Assembly: GCF_026262625.1 (NCBI RefSeq)
Contig: NZ_SHNN01000001.1
Location: 1,550,001-1,614,000 of the forward strand
Source: Candidatus Litorirhabdus singularis
GTDB lineage: Bacteria > Pseudomonadota > Gammaproteobacteria > Pseudomonadales > Halieaceae
Direction of reading: 5' to 3'
Length of the DNA stretch: 64,000 nt
The notes beneath the pieces were generated by a model that worked only from the letters and a program-made list of their open reading frames with translations, had not been told where the DNA came from and made no database searches. This document shows, in pieces, positions 25,715 to 34,500 of the stretch. A program made the translations under genes and the position numbers. How positions within the stretch are numbered: position 1 is the stretch's first letter; each line of letters starts with the position of its first letter.

Positions 25715-26691
25715 CAGCCCTGACCTCGCGACGCGAAGGCATGGAAAATCGTTAGCAAAGCACCGCAAACTGCCATGCCGACACCGGCCTCAATGATAAG
25801 GATACCTAATTGCTGTCCAAACACGGGGTCGCTGGACAGCACCGAATAATCGAGAAAGTTGCCACCCAATGCAATGCAGACGATACCGACCGCTCCGTAG
25901 AGGCTGGCGCCACCAATCACCAGGGCCATCAAAGCGCGCTGCGGCACTGCGCGTAGCGCCGCGTTCTCGCCCTCCAGTAGGGCGAAAAGGATAACGCCAG
26001 TCGCTATGATAGCGCCGGCCTGGAATCCACCCCCCGGGCCATATTCACCGTGAAACTGCACGTATAGTCCAAACAGAACAATAAAGGGCACCAGCAAGCG
26101 ACCCACAACCTGGGGTATCAGGTGGTGTTTCAGGCCGCTGCTTCGCGCGGGCCGCTGCGCGGCATGGCCGGCAGGTCGTGGGCCCAGAATAAACAATACG
26201 CCAATGCAGGCAGCAAAAACTACGAACACTTCACCCAAAGTATCGTAGCCGCGAAAGCTACTCAGTACCGCGGTAACGATATTGGGTATATCAATATATT
26301 CAGGTGTCTTCTCCAGATACCAAGGTGCAACGTGTTGGTGTACCGGTGCATTCGGGTCGCCCAGACGTGGCGCATCAAATATGGCATAAGTCATCAGTGC
26401 ACCCAGAACAATGACGACCAGCAGGGCGGCTGCACGGCCGACATGGGCAAATTTCTCGCGTTCAGCCGTCATCGCCAGCGCACTGAGGAAGATGACTGTC
26501 GTCACGCCCGCGCCAACGGCCGCCTCGGTCAGGGCGACGTCCGCGGCATCGAGGATAAAAAAATTGGCCGCCATTAGCAGGCTGAATATTGACGTCAACA
26601 TGACCGCGACAAATAAGTTGTCGCTGCGGACTATCGCCAGCGCAGTGATGACCAGCAGGGTCAACAAAAATAGCGCAAAAACAAAAGTCAT
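25714..26691 (-). CDS. DUF4040 (MrpA C-terminal part)-MnhB fusion subunit
   Basis: This 325-residue protein joins two modules. Residues 1-130 form the DUF4040/MbhD-like three-helix module (NFFILDAADVALTEAAVGAGVTTVI) that is the C-terminal end of MrpA in classical Mrp systems. After a small middle part with GYDTLGEVFVVFAACIG, residues 185-325 form the MnhB domain (FIVLFGLYVQFHGEYGPGGGFQAGAI). The latter is the signature of MrpB. The stop overlaps mnhC and the start overlaps the mnhG stop by 4 bases. This split of MrpA, with its end fused to MrpB, is the notable architectural feature of the operon. Confidence 0.85.
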   Translation of the reverse strand: MTFVFALFLLTLLVITALAIVRSDNLFVAVMLTSIFSLLMAANFFILDAADVALTEAAVGAGVTTVIFLSALAMTAEREKFAHVGRAAALLVVIVLGALMTYAIFDAPRLGDPNAPVHQHVAPWYLEKTPEYIDIPNIVTAVLSSFRGYDTLGEVFVVFAACIGVLFILGPRPAGHAAQRPARSSGLKHHLIPQVVGRLLVPFIVLFGLYVQFHGEYGPGGGFQAGAIIATGVILFALLEGENAALRAVPQRALMALVIGGASLYGAVGIVCIALGGNFLDYSVLSSDPVFGQQLGILIIEAGVGMAVCGALLTIFHAFASRGQG

Positions 26692-27020
26692 TTATCTCTG
26701 CCTGTACTGGTTACAGTCGGTTTTTCGGGTCGCAGACCAGACTGTAGGGCGGCATTGGCGAGTGCATAGCTGGCGGTGGGACCGGTCAGCAGAAGGAAGA
26801 TCATAATGGCAAATAGTTTCAGTGCGGCCAGAGAAAAGCCCGCCTGCAAAATGATACCGAAGAATATGAGTATGCTGGCCATGGTGTCGGTTAGGCTGGC
26901 AGCGTGAATGCGAGTGTAGAAATCGGGCAGGCGCAAGGCACCAATACCACCAATCAGCACAAAGCCACCGCCCAGTGCCATTAGCAACCAACTGAGAGCA
27001 TCTATTAATAGCTCAGTCAT
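26688..27020 (-). CDS. mnhG: Mrp/Mnh antiporter subunit G
   Basis: This 110-residue, three-helix protein has the MnhG signature: GGFVLIGGIGALRLPDFYTRIHAA, then ASILIFFGIILQAGF and LLLTGPTASYALANAA. It is required with the E and F subunits for the small-subunit part of Mrp antiporters. It overlaps mnhF by 8 bases and the next gene by 4 bases, consistent with coupled translation. Confidence 0.9.
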   Translation of the reverse strand: MTELLIDALSWLLMALGGGFVLIGGIGALRLPDFYTRIHAASLTDTMASILIFFGIILQAGFSLAALKLFAIMIFLLLTGPTASYALANAALQSGLRPEKPTVTSTGRDK

Positions 27021-27288
27021 TATCGTACTCGGCGTGGTCTCTGTGATTATTCTGGAAAAACTCGAGCACCGCCAGAACGCCCACCAGATTAATCAGTGCA
27101 TACGCCAGCGCCAAATCAAGAAAATCCGGACGTCCATAGAGATAGGCAATGACGGCAAGTAACATGGCTGTTTTAGTGCCGAACATATTGACTGCCAGCA
27201 CTCTGTCGTAAACGGTGGGCCCCTTCAAGGCTCTGACCAGGGCCAGTACCATAGTGACCAGAATGGCGATGGATACCAGTATATACAT
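27013..27288 (-). CDS. mnhF: Mrp/Mnh antiporter subunit F
   Basis: This 91-residue protein has three transmembrane segments. RALKGPTVYDRVLAVNMFGTKTAML is the MnhF signature, followed by YLYGRPDFLDLALAYALINLVGVLAV. The gene follows mnhE after 2 bases and overlaps mnhG. The order E-F-G before the large subunits is reversed relative to the classical A-G order and matches the rearranged type of operon. Confidence 0.9.
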   Translation of the reverse strand: MYILVSIAILVTMVLALVRALKGPTVYDRVLAVNMFGTKTAMLLAVIAYLYGRPDFLDLALAYALINLVGVLAVLEFFQNNHRDHAEYDND

Positions 27289-27290
27289 AC

Positions 27291-27797
27291 TCAGTTAAGC
27301 CCCAGCAGCTGCACACGTCGTTGCGCTTCCTGCTCCTGCAGCGCCTGTGCGCCTTCTTTGGTCAGGCAATGCACCAGAAAGGTGTCCTTGTAAAGATCGA
27401 TTGTGACGGTGCCGGGGGAAAGGGTGATGGAGTTCCCCAGGATGACCTTTCCCGCATCATTGAGGCCCTCGCTCTTGAGTTCTACCACTGTCGGACTGAT
27501 TGGCATTGATGGGCTTAGTACCACACGGGCCACGTCGATACTCGACTTGACGATCTCCAGCAGCAGCCACCACCAATAGCCCGGCAGTCGCAGCAGTGTT
27601 CGCAGCGGAAACTTGTGGCGAAAAAACCCCATGCGGGTGGCCAGATAGGTACTGAGTAAACAGGAGAAAACGCCCAGACCCAGGATGAGGGGCTTGTACA
27701 GCCCGGACCACAGAACCCAGGATACCATCAGCACTGCCAGCAGAGCGGCGATATGCAGAACCTTCCCGTTACCCTGTTGCTGGTTACTACGATACAT
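27291..27797 (-). CDS. mnhE: Mrp/Mnh antiporter subunit E
   Basis: This 168-residue protein has two N-terminal membrane helices and a cytoplasmic C-terminal domain. Diagnostic features are LLRLPGYWWWLLLEIVKSSIDVARVVL and ILGNSITLSPGTVTIDLYKDTFLVHCL, matching MnhE. It is the first gene of the operon; the promoter should lie in the 27798-28122 gap. The N-terminal ten residues (MYRSNQQQGNGK) are hydrophilic and precede the first helix. Confidence 0.9.
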   Translation of the reverse strand: MYRSNQQQGNGKVLHIAALLAVLMVSWVLWSGLYKPLILGLGVFSCLLSTYLATRMGFFRHKFPLRTLLRLPGYWWWLLLEIVKSSIDVARVVLSPSMPISPTVVELKSEGLNDAGKVILGNSITLSPGTVTIDLYKDTFLVHCLTKEGAQALQEQEAQRRVQLLGLN

Positions 27798-28122
27798 CTA
27801 CGTTTTCTCTCACAAAGTCGGTCTGGCAAGGCACTCTTAGGCTACCTGTGACGCGGCCTGTCATTATGGCCAAATTCTCGGTCCAGACAAGTGAACTCGG
27901 CTCTGAAACGGCAATTTCCAAATATTGAGACGGTATTGCCATGTTTAACGACCAATATTGTTAGAATCGTGCAGCGCTAGGTGGATTTTATGGAGTTTTA
28001 GTACAGCATAATTTAAGCCGCTGCATCAGGTTAACGGGGGATTAATCTCTATTTGACCACTCAATTCATGCGGTGAGTGTCAGCGCAATCCCACCTAAGT
28101 ATCACAGGATCTGGACAATAAT
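27798..28122. promoter_or_regulatory. divergent promoter region between mnhE and a DUF1295 gene
   Basis: This 325-base region has no reading frame of interest and is AT-richer than its flanks from about 27900. It must contain promoters in both directions, for the antiporter operon (minus) and the DUF1295 gene (plus). CATAAT at 28006 is a possible -10 element for the plus strand, but no good -35 is spaced correctly, so no promoter is assigned. Confidence 0.4.
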
Positions 28123-29034
28123 ATGAAGTACTTTCTACCCTTGGCCTCATTTTTTGCAGGTTGGATTTTGTTGCTAATGACCAACAGCCTTTTTGCCACC
28201 AGTCTCGTCAATGGAGCGCTGCAGATGCTGCTATTTGCCCTGGTGGTCTGTCTGCCGATTTGGCGCACTGGACGTATGTCTTATGTGGACATCGGCTGGC
28301 CCTGGGGCGTCGCTGTTATAGGGGTTTTGACCTGGGTCACCGGTGAAGGTGATCCCGTTCGTGTAGCTCTGGTTAGCATGGCTTATATTTTTGTGGGTAG
28401 CCGAATGGGACTGGGCGCTTTGCAACTCTGGAAAATGGGTGTTCTGAAAAAGGAGCTCCCGCGCTATGAATATCAAAAGCGACGTTGGCTAAAGGCAGGT
28501 AAGACCAATACCGCACTGGCAATGCAGGTAGATGCTATTTTGCAGGGTATGGCCAACGCCTCTTTTCTGGCGCTGCCGGCGTTCCTGATAGCCACAAACC
28601 CCAGTGATAGTGTCTCGGCGCTAGAGGTGATCGGCCTGCTGGTCTGGGTAGGCGCTTTTGCTATGGAGTCTGTCGCAGACCTCCAAAAACTGGCCTTTTT
28701 AAAGGCCATGAAACGCTCAGGTCAGAAAAACAGAGTGTGTGATGTCGGTTTGTGGAAGTACACCCGTCACCCGAATTATTTTGCCGAGTGGATGGTGTGG
28801 AATGGCCTTATTATTGCAGCTATACCGTCCTGGTTAGCGCTGCAAAATCAAGAGTCGACGGTGATTTGGGGCCTGCTGGGTGTGGGTCTTTTGATGGCAT
28901 CAAGAATGATGTATGCCACACTGGTCTATAATACTGGAGCCGTGCCGGCGGAGTACTATTCGGTGCAAAAGCGGCCTGACTACAAAGCCTACCAGGAGAA
29001 AACCAATATCTTTTTCCCTGGGCCGAGAAAATAG
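28123..29034 (+). CDS. DUF1295 membrane protein (steroid 5-alpha-reductase-like family)
   Basis: This 303-residue integral membrane protein has about seven hydrophobic helices. The C-terminal motif LWKYTRHPNYFAEWMVWNG, followed by YNTGAVPAEYYSVQKRPDYKAYQEKT, is the signature of the isoprenylcysteine methyltransferase/steroid reductase superfamily, and DUF1295 in particular. The Arg-His-Pro-Asn-Tyr residues bind cofactor in relatives. Its substrate is unknown; members may reduce isoprenoid or fatty compounds. It appears monocistronic, closing with a hairpin terminator. Confidence 0.82.
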   Translation: MKYFLPLASFFAGWILLLMTNSLFATSLVNGALQMLLFALVVCLPIWRTGRMSYVDIGWPWGVAVIGVLTWVTGEGDPVRVALVSMAYIFVGSRMGLGALQLWKMGVLKKELPRYEYQKRRWLKAGKTNTALAMQVDAILQGMANASFLALPAFLIATNPSDSVSALEVIGLLVWVGAFAMESVADLQKLAFLKAMKRSGQKNRVCDVGLWKYTRHPNYFAEWMVWNGLIIAAIPSWLALQNQESTVIWGLLGVGLLMASRMMYATLVYNTGAVPAEYYSVQKRPDYKAYQEKTNIFFPGPRK

Positions 29035-29056
29035 CCCCAAACAGGTTGGGGCGTTT
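29034..29056 (+). terminator. hairpin terminator after DUF1295 gene
   Basis: GCCCCAA and TTGGGGC form a 7-base-pair stem around ACAGG, immediately after the stop codon and followed by GTTT. The T-run is short, but the position fits a Rho-independent terminator. Confidence 0.6.
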
Positions 29057-29105
29057 CACTCAATCTCGCAGTAACAATCTGTCCCCTCAAGGACGCCGGG
29101 CTAAA

Positions 29106-29122
29106 GCACCCGGCAAGCCGGG
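29106..29122 (-). terminator. hairpin after the carotenoid oxygenase gene
   Basis: CCCGGC-AA-GCCGGG lies just beyond the minus-strand stop at 29125. Read on the minus strand it is followed by TGCTTT, a weak T-rich tail. The 2-base centre implies that the inner pairs stay open. It probably ends the oxygenase transcript. Confidence 0.45.
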
Positions 29123-29124
29123 GG

Positions 29125-30519
29125 TTAGTCAGCTACCCAGGATGCGTGAAAGCCATGCGGCACACGCTGAGGGATTTTGATACGCGCTACTGGTTCATCG
29201 GTGAAACGCTTGGCATCGATGATATGGCATTCACTTTCTTGGGCGACCTTATCGTAGACGAAACAGATCACATAACCATCATCTTCGCTCTGGGCGTTGA
29301 GGCGAGGTGCGAACACCGCTTCGCCCGATTCGCAATTGTCGCCAAACGGATGTACCTGAATTTCACCAGTCTCATTGTCGTATTTCATTTCGCCGTCGAA
29401 GGTCGCCATGGCGTCGGTGCGAAAACGCGCTGCGTATAGGTATCGGTTCTTACGCCCCATCAGTTCATCATTGATGCGAGGGAAATCGCAGTGGTACTCG
29501 CGGTCAAGTGGCTTGGAGCTTACCTCACCGGTAGCCATATTCAAGCGCCATTCGTGCAACTGCCCTAATTGCTCTGTTACATCACTGTCGGGATCAGAGA
29601 CAATGCCGCCGCGGTTGGAGCGACAGGCCTGAAATACGATTTCATCGCCTTCTTCCCAGGAGTTGGAAACGTGGAATAAAAAGCTCTCTTCAATATCAAA
29701 CCACTTGATATTGGAGTCGTCACCCAGGCGCGGCACCACACCAAAGCGGCAGCCGTTGGACGGATCCCAGCGAATCATGTCCTCGCCATTCATCGCCGCC
29801 TCAAAATCAAAGATCAGTGGTAGGTCAGGAAAGATGGTGTAATTTTCAGTGATCGCACAGTCGTGCATCATGATGCCTTTGGGTATCGTAATTTCCTTCG
29901 TGTGGATGGCCTTTCCTGTTGGAGCCACCACGGAATAAGTCAGAAATGGCGGCATTGGCGAGTAACCGAAGGTAATCATTTCATTGGTTGCGGTATCCAC
30001 TTTGGGGTGGGCGGTGAAGTTGTGGTTTAACGTGCCGTCAAAGTCATGCTCACCCGTGGTCTCCAGGTCTGGCAGGGTGACACGATAGGGGGTGCCGCCT
30101 TCCATCAGGGCGAACAGCTGTTGGTTGTGAAATACCATGGCTGTGTTACCCGTATTCTTGCTGGGAGGTATCTCGCCTTTGGCAATCATCTCACCAAACA
30201 TGTTGAGGCCCGGATAGATCCACTCGCCCTTGGCTCGCTCTTCTCGGAGCCCATCTGAGTCAATAAAGCGATTTCGGTAGGTGGCCTTGCCGTCGCGGAT
30301 ATGTACCCCGTGAATCATGCCATCGCCGTCAAAAATGTGATATTTCTCTATGTCGGGTACGTAATAAGGATTGGGGCCGATACGCAGGAAGTTGCCCGCA
30401 ATGTCATTAGGAATGGTGCCGATAACCTCCATCTCTTCTGCGGTGATTTCATCGTAGACCGGCTTGTAATTTTCTTCCAATTGAGGATTCGTGGGTAGGT
30501 TCTGTGCAGCAGTATTCAT
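29125..30519 (-). CDS. carotenoid oxygenase (RPE65/CCD family)
   Basis: This 464-residue, seven-bladed propeller dioxygenase candidate cleaves double bonds in carotenoids, apocarotenoids or stilbenes using a four-His iron centre. Candidate ligands are His in NFTAHPKVD, MMHDCAITENY, FLFHVSNSW and the C-terminal PHGFHASW. The early motifs GNFLRIGPNPYY and FDGDGMIHGV are typical. The ATG at 30519 is chosen because AGGGAAA precedes it and the upstream 29 codons are not part of the fold. No signal peptide is seen, so the protein is probably cytoplasmic. Substrate cannot be decided; no carotenoid genes are nearby. Confidence 0.88.
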   Translation of the reverse strand: MNTAAQNLPTNPQLEENYKPVYDEITAEEMEVIGTIPNDIAGNFLRIGPNPYYVPDIEKYHIFDGDGMIHGVHIRDGKATYRNRFIDSDGLREERAKGEWIYPGLNMFGEMIAKGEIPPSKNTGNTAMVFHNQQLFALMEGGTPYRVTLPDLETTGEHDFDGTLNHNFTAHPKVDTATNEMITFGYSPMPPFLTYSVVAPTGKAIHTKEITIPKGIMMHDCAITENYTIFPDLPLIFDFEAAMNGEDMIRWDPSNGCRFGVVPRLGDDSNIKWFDIEESFLFHVSNSWEEGDEIVFQACRSNRGGIVSDPDSDVTEQLGQLHEWRLNMATGEVSSKPLDREYHCDFPRINDELMGRKNRYLYAARFRTDAMATFDGEMKYDNETGEIQVHPFGDNCESGEAVFAPRLNAQSEDDGYVICFVYDKVAQESECHIIDAKRFTDEPVARIKIPQRVPHGFHASWVAD

Positions 30520-30806
30520 GGAATTTCCCTGTTTTATGCTTTTTATCGGATGCAGTGCTTTATTCACAATAGCACCTTGAGCGTATATGTATAGGAAGGT
30601 GGTCACAAATTAGGTGGCTGAGACCGCCACAATGCGCGTTCCCATAGATGCCTGCACCAGCGTCCGCGAAGTATCGGGAGGCGCTGGATTCGACTCTGCA
30701 GCCACTGGGCAGCGGAGCTGGCTGCGGCGTGCGGTTTATTGCTTAGTCGGAACGCTTTTGGTACGTTCTGGGGTACTTACATTTCTTGGATTGGGGACAT
30801 TTTAGT

Positions 30807-31124
30807 ATGGCAAGTATTGAATCTCGTTTCAGATATTTGGCGGTGGCAATGGTTGTTACTTTGGCCGCGCCGACGATTTTAAATGCCCAGACAACTACAA
30901 CTACAACGACCACAACTAATGCCGATGGATCAACGACTACCGTTGTTGAGGAAAGCGAACCGGCAGAAGAGTCGTCCCAGGATGCAGGAGGCAACCTGAT
31001 CGGGCCTACCGGAGTTACAGGGACTATTCGGCGTTCAGACCGTCGCCAGGACCGGCGCCTGGAAGAGGACCTTGAAGATCTGGAAGATTTCCGAGATGAC
31101 AATGACAGGGATCGGAGGCGCTAG
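30807..31124 (+). CDS. small secreted protein with poly-Thr and charged tail
   Basis: This 105-residue product has a signal peptide ending ILNAQ around residue 24. A run of nine Thr follows, encoded by ACA/ACT/ACG/ACC triplets, then an acidic linker, and finally a tail rich in Arg, Asp and Glu (RRSDRRQDRR then DLEDLEDF). It is probably an exported, disordered protein. The function is unknown. The ATG at 30807 lies behind GGGGA, slightly distant. The TTG at 30786 would add seven residues and is less likely. It shares composition with the product of 14960. Confidence 0.6.
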   Translation: MASIESRFRYLAVAMVVTLAAPTILNAQTTTTTTTTTNADGSTTTVVEESEPAEESSQDAGGNLIGPTGVTGTIRRSDRRQDRRLEEDLEDLEDFRDDNDRDRRR

Positions 31125-31217
31125 CTCTATCAGGGGCTGTGCTTCTGACTTATCCTGTCAGAGCCTCGAAACGGTATAAGTCTCAATTCCAAAAAATGCA
31201 GCATATCGAGGGTTTTT

Positions 31218-31694
31218 ATGGCCGTTCACTATGAATTTGAACAAGAAGTCGAAAGTGTTCTGGCCCTGCTGATGGACCCGGACTTCCTGGTTGATCGTTG
31301 CCTGGCACTCGGGGAGCTGGAGGCCAGCTGTGAGGTGGAAGAGTTTGATGACACCACTGTTATCAAACTGACGCGTAAATTGCAGCGCGACCTACCGCGC
31401 TTTCTGGCTAAGATGATGGATTCGGTGCAGATCATTCATATCACTGAACAGTGGCAGGCCGATGACGACGGCGGCTGGAAAGGTGAATACACCTTTGAAG
31501 TTGAAGGCCAGCCAGTTGCGGTAGGTGCCCGCTTTGAACTCTACCCAACCGATGCTGGATGTTGTTACTCAATTGAGCACAGTGCCAGCGCCAAAATTCC
31601 TTTGCTGGGTCGCCGCATTGAGAAGTTTATATTGGTCCAGGCGGAAGAGGGCTGTGCGGCGGAGTTGGACTATCTGCAGCAGCAGTTGGGGTAA
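31218..31694 (+). CDS. DUF2505 family protein
   Basis: This 158-residue protein has the DUF2505 pattern: an N-terminal YEFEQEVESVLALLMDPDFLVDR, a central IKLTRKLQRDLPRFL, and an end resembling START/SRPBCC-like ligand-binding folds (YSIEHSASAKIPLLGRRIEKFI). The family is uncharacterised and probably binds a lipid-like ligand. There is no signal peptide. It precedes the SDR gene by 85 bases in the same direction, so shared transcription is possible. Confidence 0.8.
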   Translation: MAVHYEFEQEVESVLALLMDPDFLVDRCLALGELEASCEVEEFDDTTVIKLTRKLQRDLPRFLAKMMDSVQIIHITEQWQADDDGGWKGEYTFEVEGQPVAVGARFELYPTDAGCCYSIEHSASAKIPLLGRRIEKFILVQAEEGCAAELDYLQQQLG

Positions 31695-31779
31695 CCCCAT
31701 GTTTAGGATCTGGTTGCTCTCTGACAGAGCATCCAGCGCAGCTGTTTAGAGTGCGGCTGCGATGTACAGAGGAGTAGAT

Positions 31780-32649
31780 ATGTCCAGCACTGAAAAAAAC
31801 CTTCCCTTGCAGGGCAAAATGGCGCTGATCACCGGTGGTTCAGGCGGTATTGGCAGTGCTTGTGCCCAGGCCTTTATCCGGGATGGCGCTTCGGTAACGT
31901 TGATGAGTCGCTCGCTGGAGAAGTTGCAAGAGGTGCATGAGCGCTTGCAGCCGGAATTGACGGCAGGTGCAAGGATCGAGCTGTTTGCGGGGGATGCGAT
32001 GGCTACTGATGACGTGAAAGCCGCTATCGAGTTGGCGACTACTGACGGTAAGCTGGATATCTGTGTGCCCACGGTCGGCGGTGGTCAGATTCGGCCGCTG
32101 CTAATGCATGACGCTGACAGCTTCCGCAGCGAACTGGAATTGAATATTGTCTCTGCCTTCCTGGTAGTGCGTTACTCGGTTAAAGCCATGCACGCAGCCG
32201 GGGGTGGTTCCATTGTCTGTATATCGTCGGATGCAGCCAAGCTGGCGTTTCCGTGGTTGCCCGCGTATACAACGGCCAAGTCCGGGCTGGAGGGTTTTGT
32301 GCGCGCCGCGGCCGAAGAGTTGTCGCGCTTTGGAATTAGGGTTAACGCCGTGCGCCCCGGGCTTACCCGCACCGAGGCCACTGCTAGTCTGTTTGATGAC
32401 CCCGCGACATATGCTGCTTTTGCTGCAGAGAAGCCATTGGGACGTCTAGGTGAGCCGGAGGATATTGCAGCCGGCGTGCGCTACCTGGCCGGACCGGAAT
32501 CTTCCTGGGTGACTGGCCAGAGCTTTGCGATTGAGGGCGGCAATGAACTGCGCAAGGCCGCGGATATGTCGGTGATGGTGCAGCAGATATACGGAGAAGA
32601 AGCCTACCAATCAGTGCTTGCCGGAGTAGCGCCTTTTGACGCAGACTGA
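31780..32649 (+). CDS. short-chain dehydrogenase/reductase (SDR)
   Basis: This 289-residue classical SDR has the cofactor motif TGGSGGIG, an SRS segment after beta-2 suggesting NADP preference, catalytic Ser in CISSDAA, and YTTAKSG with the Tyr-x3-Lys pair. The later part includes NAVRPGLTRTEAT and the Gly-rich WVTGQSFAIEGG. The usual NNAG is replaced by PTVGGG, a variant seen in some SDR subfamilies. The ATG at 31780 follows AGAGGAG, so the 31762 ATG is discounted. Substrate is unknown. Confidence 0.85.
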   Translation: MSSTEKNLPLQGKMALITGGSGGIGSACAQAFIRDGASVTLMSRSLEKLQEVHERLQPELTAGARIELFAGDAMATDDVKAAIELATTDGKLDICVPTVGGGQIRPLLMHDADSFRSELELNIVSAFLVVRYSVKAMHAAGGGSIVCISSDAAKLAFPWLPAYTTAKSGLEGFVRAAAEELSRFGIRVNAVRPGLTRTEATASLFDDPATYAAFAAEKPLGRLGEPEDIAAGVRYLAGPESSWVTGQSFAIEGGNELRKAADMSVMVQQIYGEEAYQSVLAGVAPFDAD

Positions 32650-32708
32650 TGCTTAACCAATCAGTCTGCCAGTCGGCGAGACGTTGACATAACGGAGAAA
32701 ATCTCAGG

Positions 32709-33308
32709 ATGCAAATTGTCATTATAGTATTGGGCGTAGTTTTAGTGTTAGCCGGACTGTATTTCGCGGTGGGTGGTTTCGGGCAGGGGAGCAGCGGAGG
32801 CGGCTTCCGGGATATGAAAATGGAGGGCCCTCCGTGGTTGATATTGGTCGCAATTGGCGTTGGCCTGGTGGTTTACGGTTCAACCTGGGAAGCAGGCCAG
32901 GACCCTGCTCCCCGCGCATCGGTGGGCGAGGCGGAGCGGCCTGCAATCACGGCCAACGTGCCAATCTACAAGTTTGGCGACACCACATGGACGACCAGCA
33001 CGAAAGCAGCCGGAATTGTCGATTGGGCACAGGCATCTGCCTACTGTAGTGGCCTGAATGCGGGCGGTCTAGCCTATCGCCTGCCAACCATTGCGGAGCT
33101 GCAATCCATTGCGGACCCGAATGACCCAAATGCCTGGGATAGAAAGATTGCCAGGATTTTCCACGATGGTATTGGCAGCAACTGGATCTGGAGCGCTGAT
33201 GTCGATGGCGCAGGTGCTGCCTTTTACTTTGATTTTGAAACGCTAGGAGTTAGCAGCTCTGCGCGGAACAGTACTGTCGGTATAGAAGCTCTTTGTGTAG
33301 GTGAGTAA
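32709..33308 (+). CDS. membrane-anchored DUF1566 (Lcl C-terminal-like) protein
   Basis: This 199-residue protein has two N-terminal membrane helices (about residues 2-21 and 44-58) and a soluble domain from about 80. The latter resembles DUF1566/Lcl C-terminal domains: WTTSTKAAGIVDWAQASAYCS, YRLPTIAELQSIAD, and NWIWSADVDGAGAAFYFDFE. The fold is related to formylglycine-generating-enzyme/C-type-lectin-like domains. Interestingly, the next gene, convergent, encodes an actual FGE-like protein. No catalytic role can be assigned. Confidence 0.7.
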   Translation: MQIVIIVLGVVLVLAGLYFAVGGFGQGSSGGGFRDMKMEGPPWLILVAIGVGLVVYGSTWEAGQDPAPRASVGEAERPAITANVPIYKFGDTTWTTSTKAAGIVDWAQASAYCSGLNAGGLAYRLPTIAELQSIADPNDPNAWDRKIARIFHDGIGSNWIWSADVDGAGAAFYFDFETLGVSSSARNSTVGIEALCVGE

Positions 33309-33384
33309 AGGTATCTGGTTATAGGGTTTACCTCTTCCACGCTTAGGTGGGCAGGCATCTTTAGTGAGTCCAGGGTCAAGATAC

Positions 33385-34245
33385 CTATTCGTTGCCACTG
33401 CGCTCCATTACCAGACGAAAACCGATATCGGGCATCCGCACATTATTGCTGGCCCCATCGCGCCGGTAGACCTGTGATTCCTCAGCCTCAAACTCGTAGC
33501 CACCGCCGCGCTGGACTTTTATAACCATGCGCCGCGGGTCAGAGGCTTCAACAATGTGCACTGGGTTAACCCTGGGCTGGTCGCCTTTCAGTTGATGATG
33601 TCGTGCATAGAGGTTTGAACTCATATTATCCAGGCAGAATTCCCAAAGATTGCCCGTCATATCATATAAGCCGAGTTCATTGGGGGCTTTCTGAGCCACC
33701 GGGTGGCTGCGATTGCCGGCGTTACCCGCATACCAGGCGACTTCATCAATACTGTTGGAACCGCTGAATAAAAACCCCTTGGACCTATTGCCGCCGCGGG
33801 CGGCGTATTCCCATTCCGCTTCCGTGGGCAGCCGAAAACGCTTGCCGGTAGCTTCATTCAGTCGATCAACCAGTAACTGAATGTTGAGCCAACTAAGGTT
33901 GTTGACGGGGCAGGTAGCACAGGAGAAATAGCTGTTATTCCAGCCCATCAGCTCTTCAAAAATGTCCTGGGTAAACTCAGTGCGGCCCATATAGAAGCCG
34001 TCAACCGTCACGGTGTGAGCCGGTTTCTCTCGATCATCTGCAATGTCATCTTCGGAGCCCATGGTAAAGCTGCCGCCGTCCACCCAGATCATCTCGGCAA
34101 GCAGCTTTGCCTGACTCTCGGCGGACAATTTGTATTGTGGCTCGGGCTTGGTTGCACTACCTTCTTCTGCAGACGCCACTGTTGAGGCCGCTGATGCAGC
34201 CAATGATAGTGCTGCACAAAAAGAAATTACTTTGCGTATGTTCAA
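33385..34245 (-). CDS. secreted formylglycine-generating-enzyme (SUMF1)-family protein
   Basis: This 286-residue protein has a signal peptide ending STVASAEEG and an FGE-sulfatase domain: MIWVDGGSFTMGSEDD, RLPTEAEWEYAARGG, GLYDMTGNLWEFCLDN, and the closing IGFRLVME. FGE-family members activate sulfatases by converting Cys to formylglycine, but secreted ones without the active Cys pair often have other roles. Here the typical late Cys motif (CxxxC in a GSW context) is not evident; RGGGYEFEAEE is found instead. No in-frame ATG precedes the TTG at 34245, and GGGGAG lies about 11 bases upstream, so TTG is accepted. No sulfatase is seen in this window. Confidence 0.78.
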   Translation of the reverse strand: MNIRKVISFCAALSLAASAASTVASAEEGSATKPEPQYKLSAESQAKLLAEMIWVDGGSFTMGSEDDIADDREKPAHTVTVDGFYMGRTEFTQDIFEELMGWNNSYFSCATCPVNNLSWLNIQLLVDRLNEATGKRFRLPTEAEWEYAARGGNRSKGFLFSGSNSIDEVAWYAGNAGNRSHPVAQKAPNELGLYDMTGNLWEFCLDNMSSNLYARHHQLKGDQPRVNPVHIVEASDPRRMVIKVQRGGGYEFEAEESQVYRRDGASNNVRMPDIGFRLVMERSGNE

Positions 34246-34500
34246 TCGATTTTCTACTCCCCAAACTGGTGACAGTCGCGCTGAATCGCAAAGGCTAAAG
34301 CACTGGTTTAACTGCTGTGCAGATGATTTATACCTGAATTCACGTCGCAGGTATTGAGTATAGTTCGATAAGACGAGTTCGCGTGTCGCTGCGTGATCCA
34401 GAATTACCCGCTAAACGACAGTAATCTGCTGCACTATATGCGAGAATGCTCGAAGATACTCGATCGATATGACTACCGATTTAAGATGCAGTAAGAGGAC

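Noticed and set aside
30880-30925. ACA/ACT repeat as a microsatellite or CRISPR-like array
   Set aside because: It encodes the poly-Thr section of a secreted protein and has no spacer structure.
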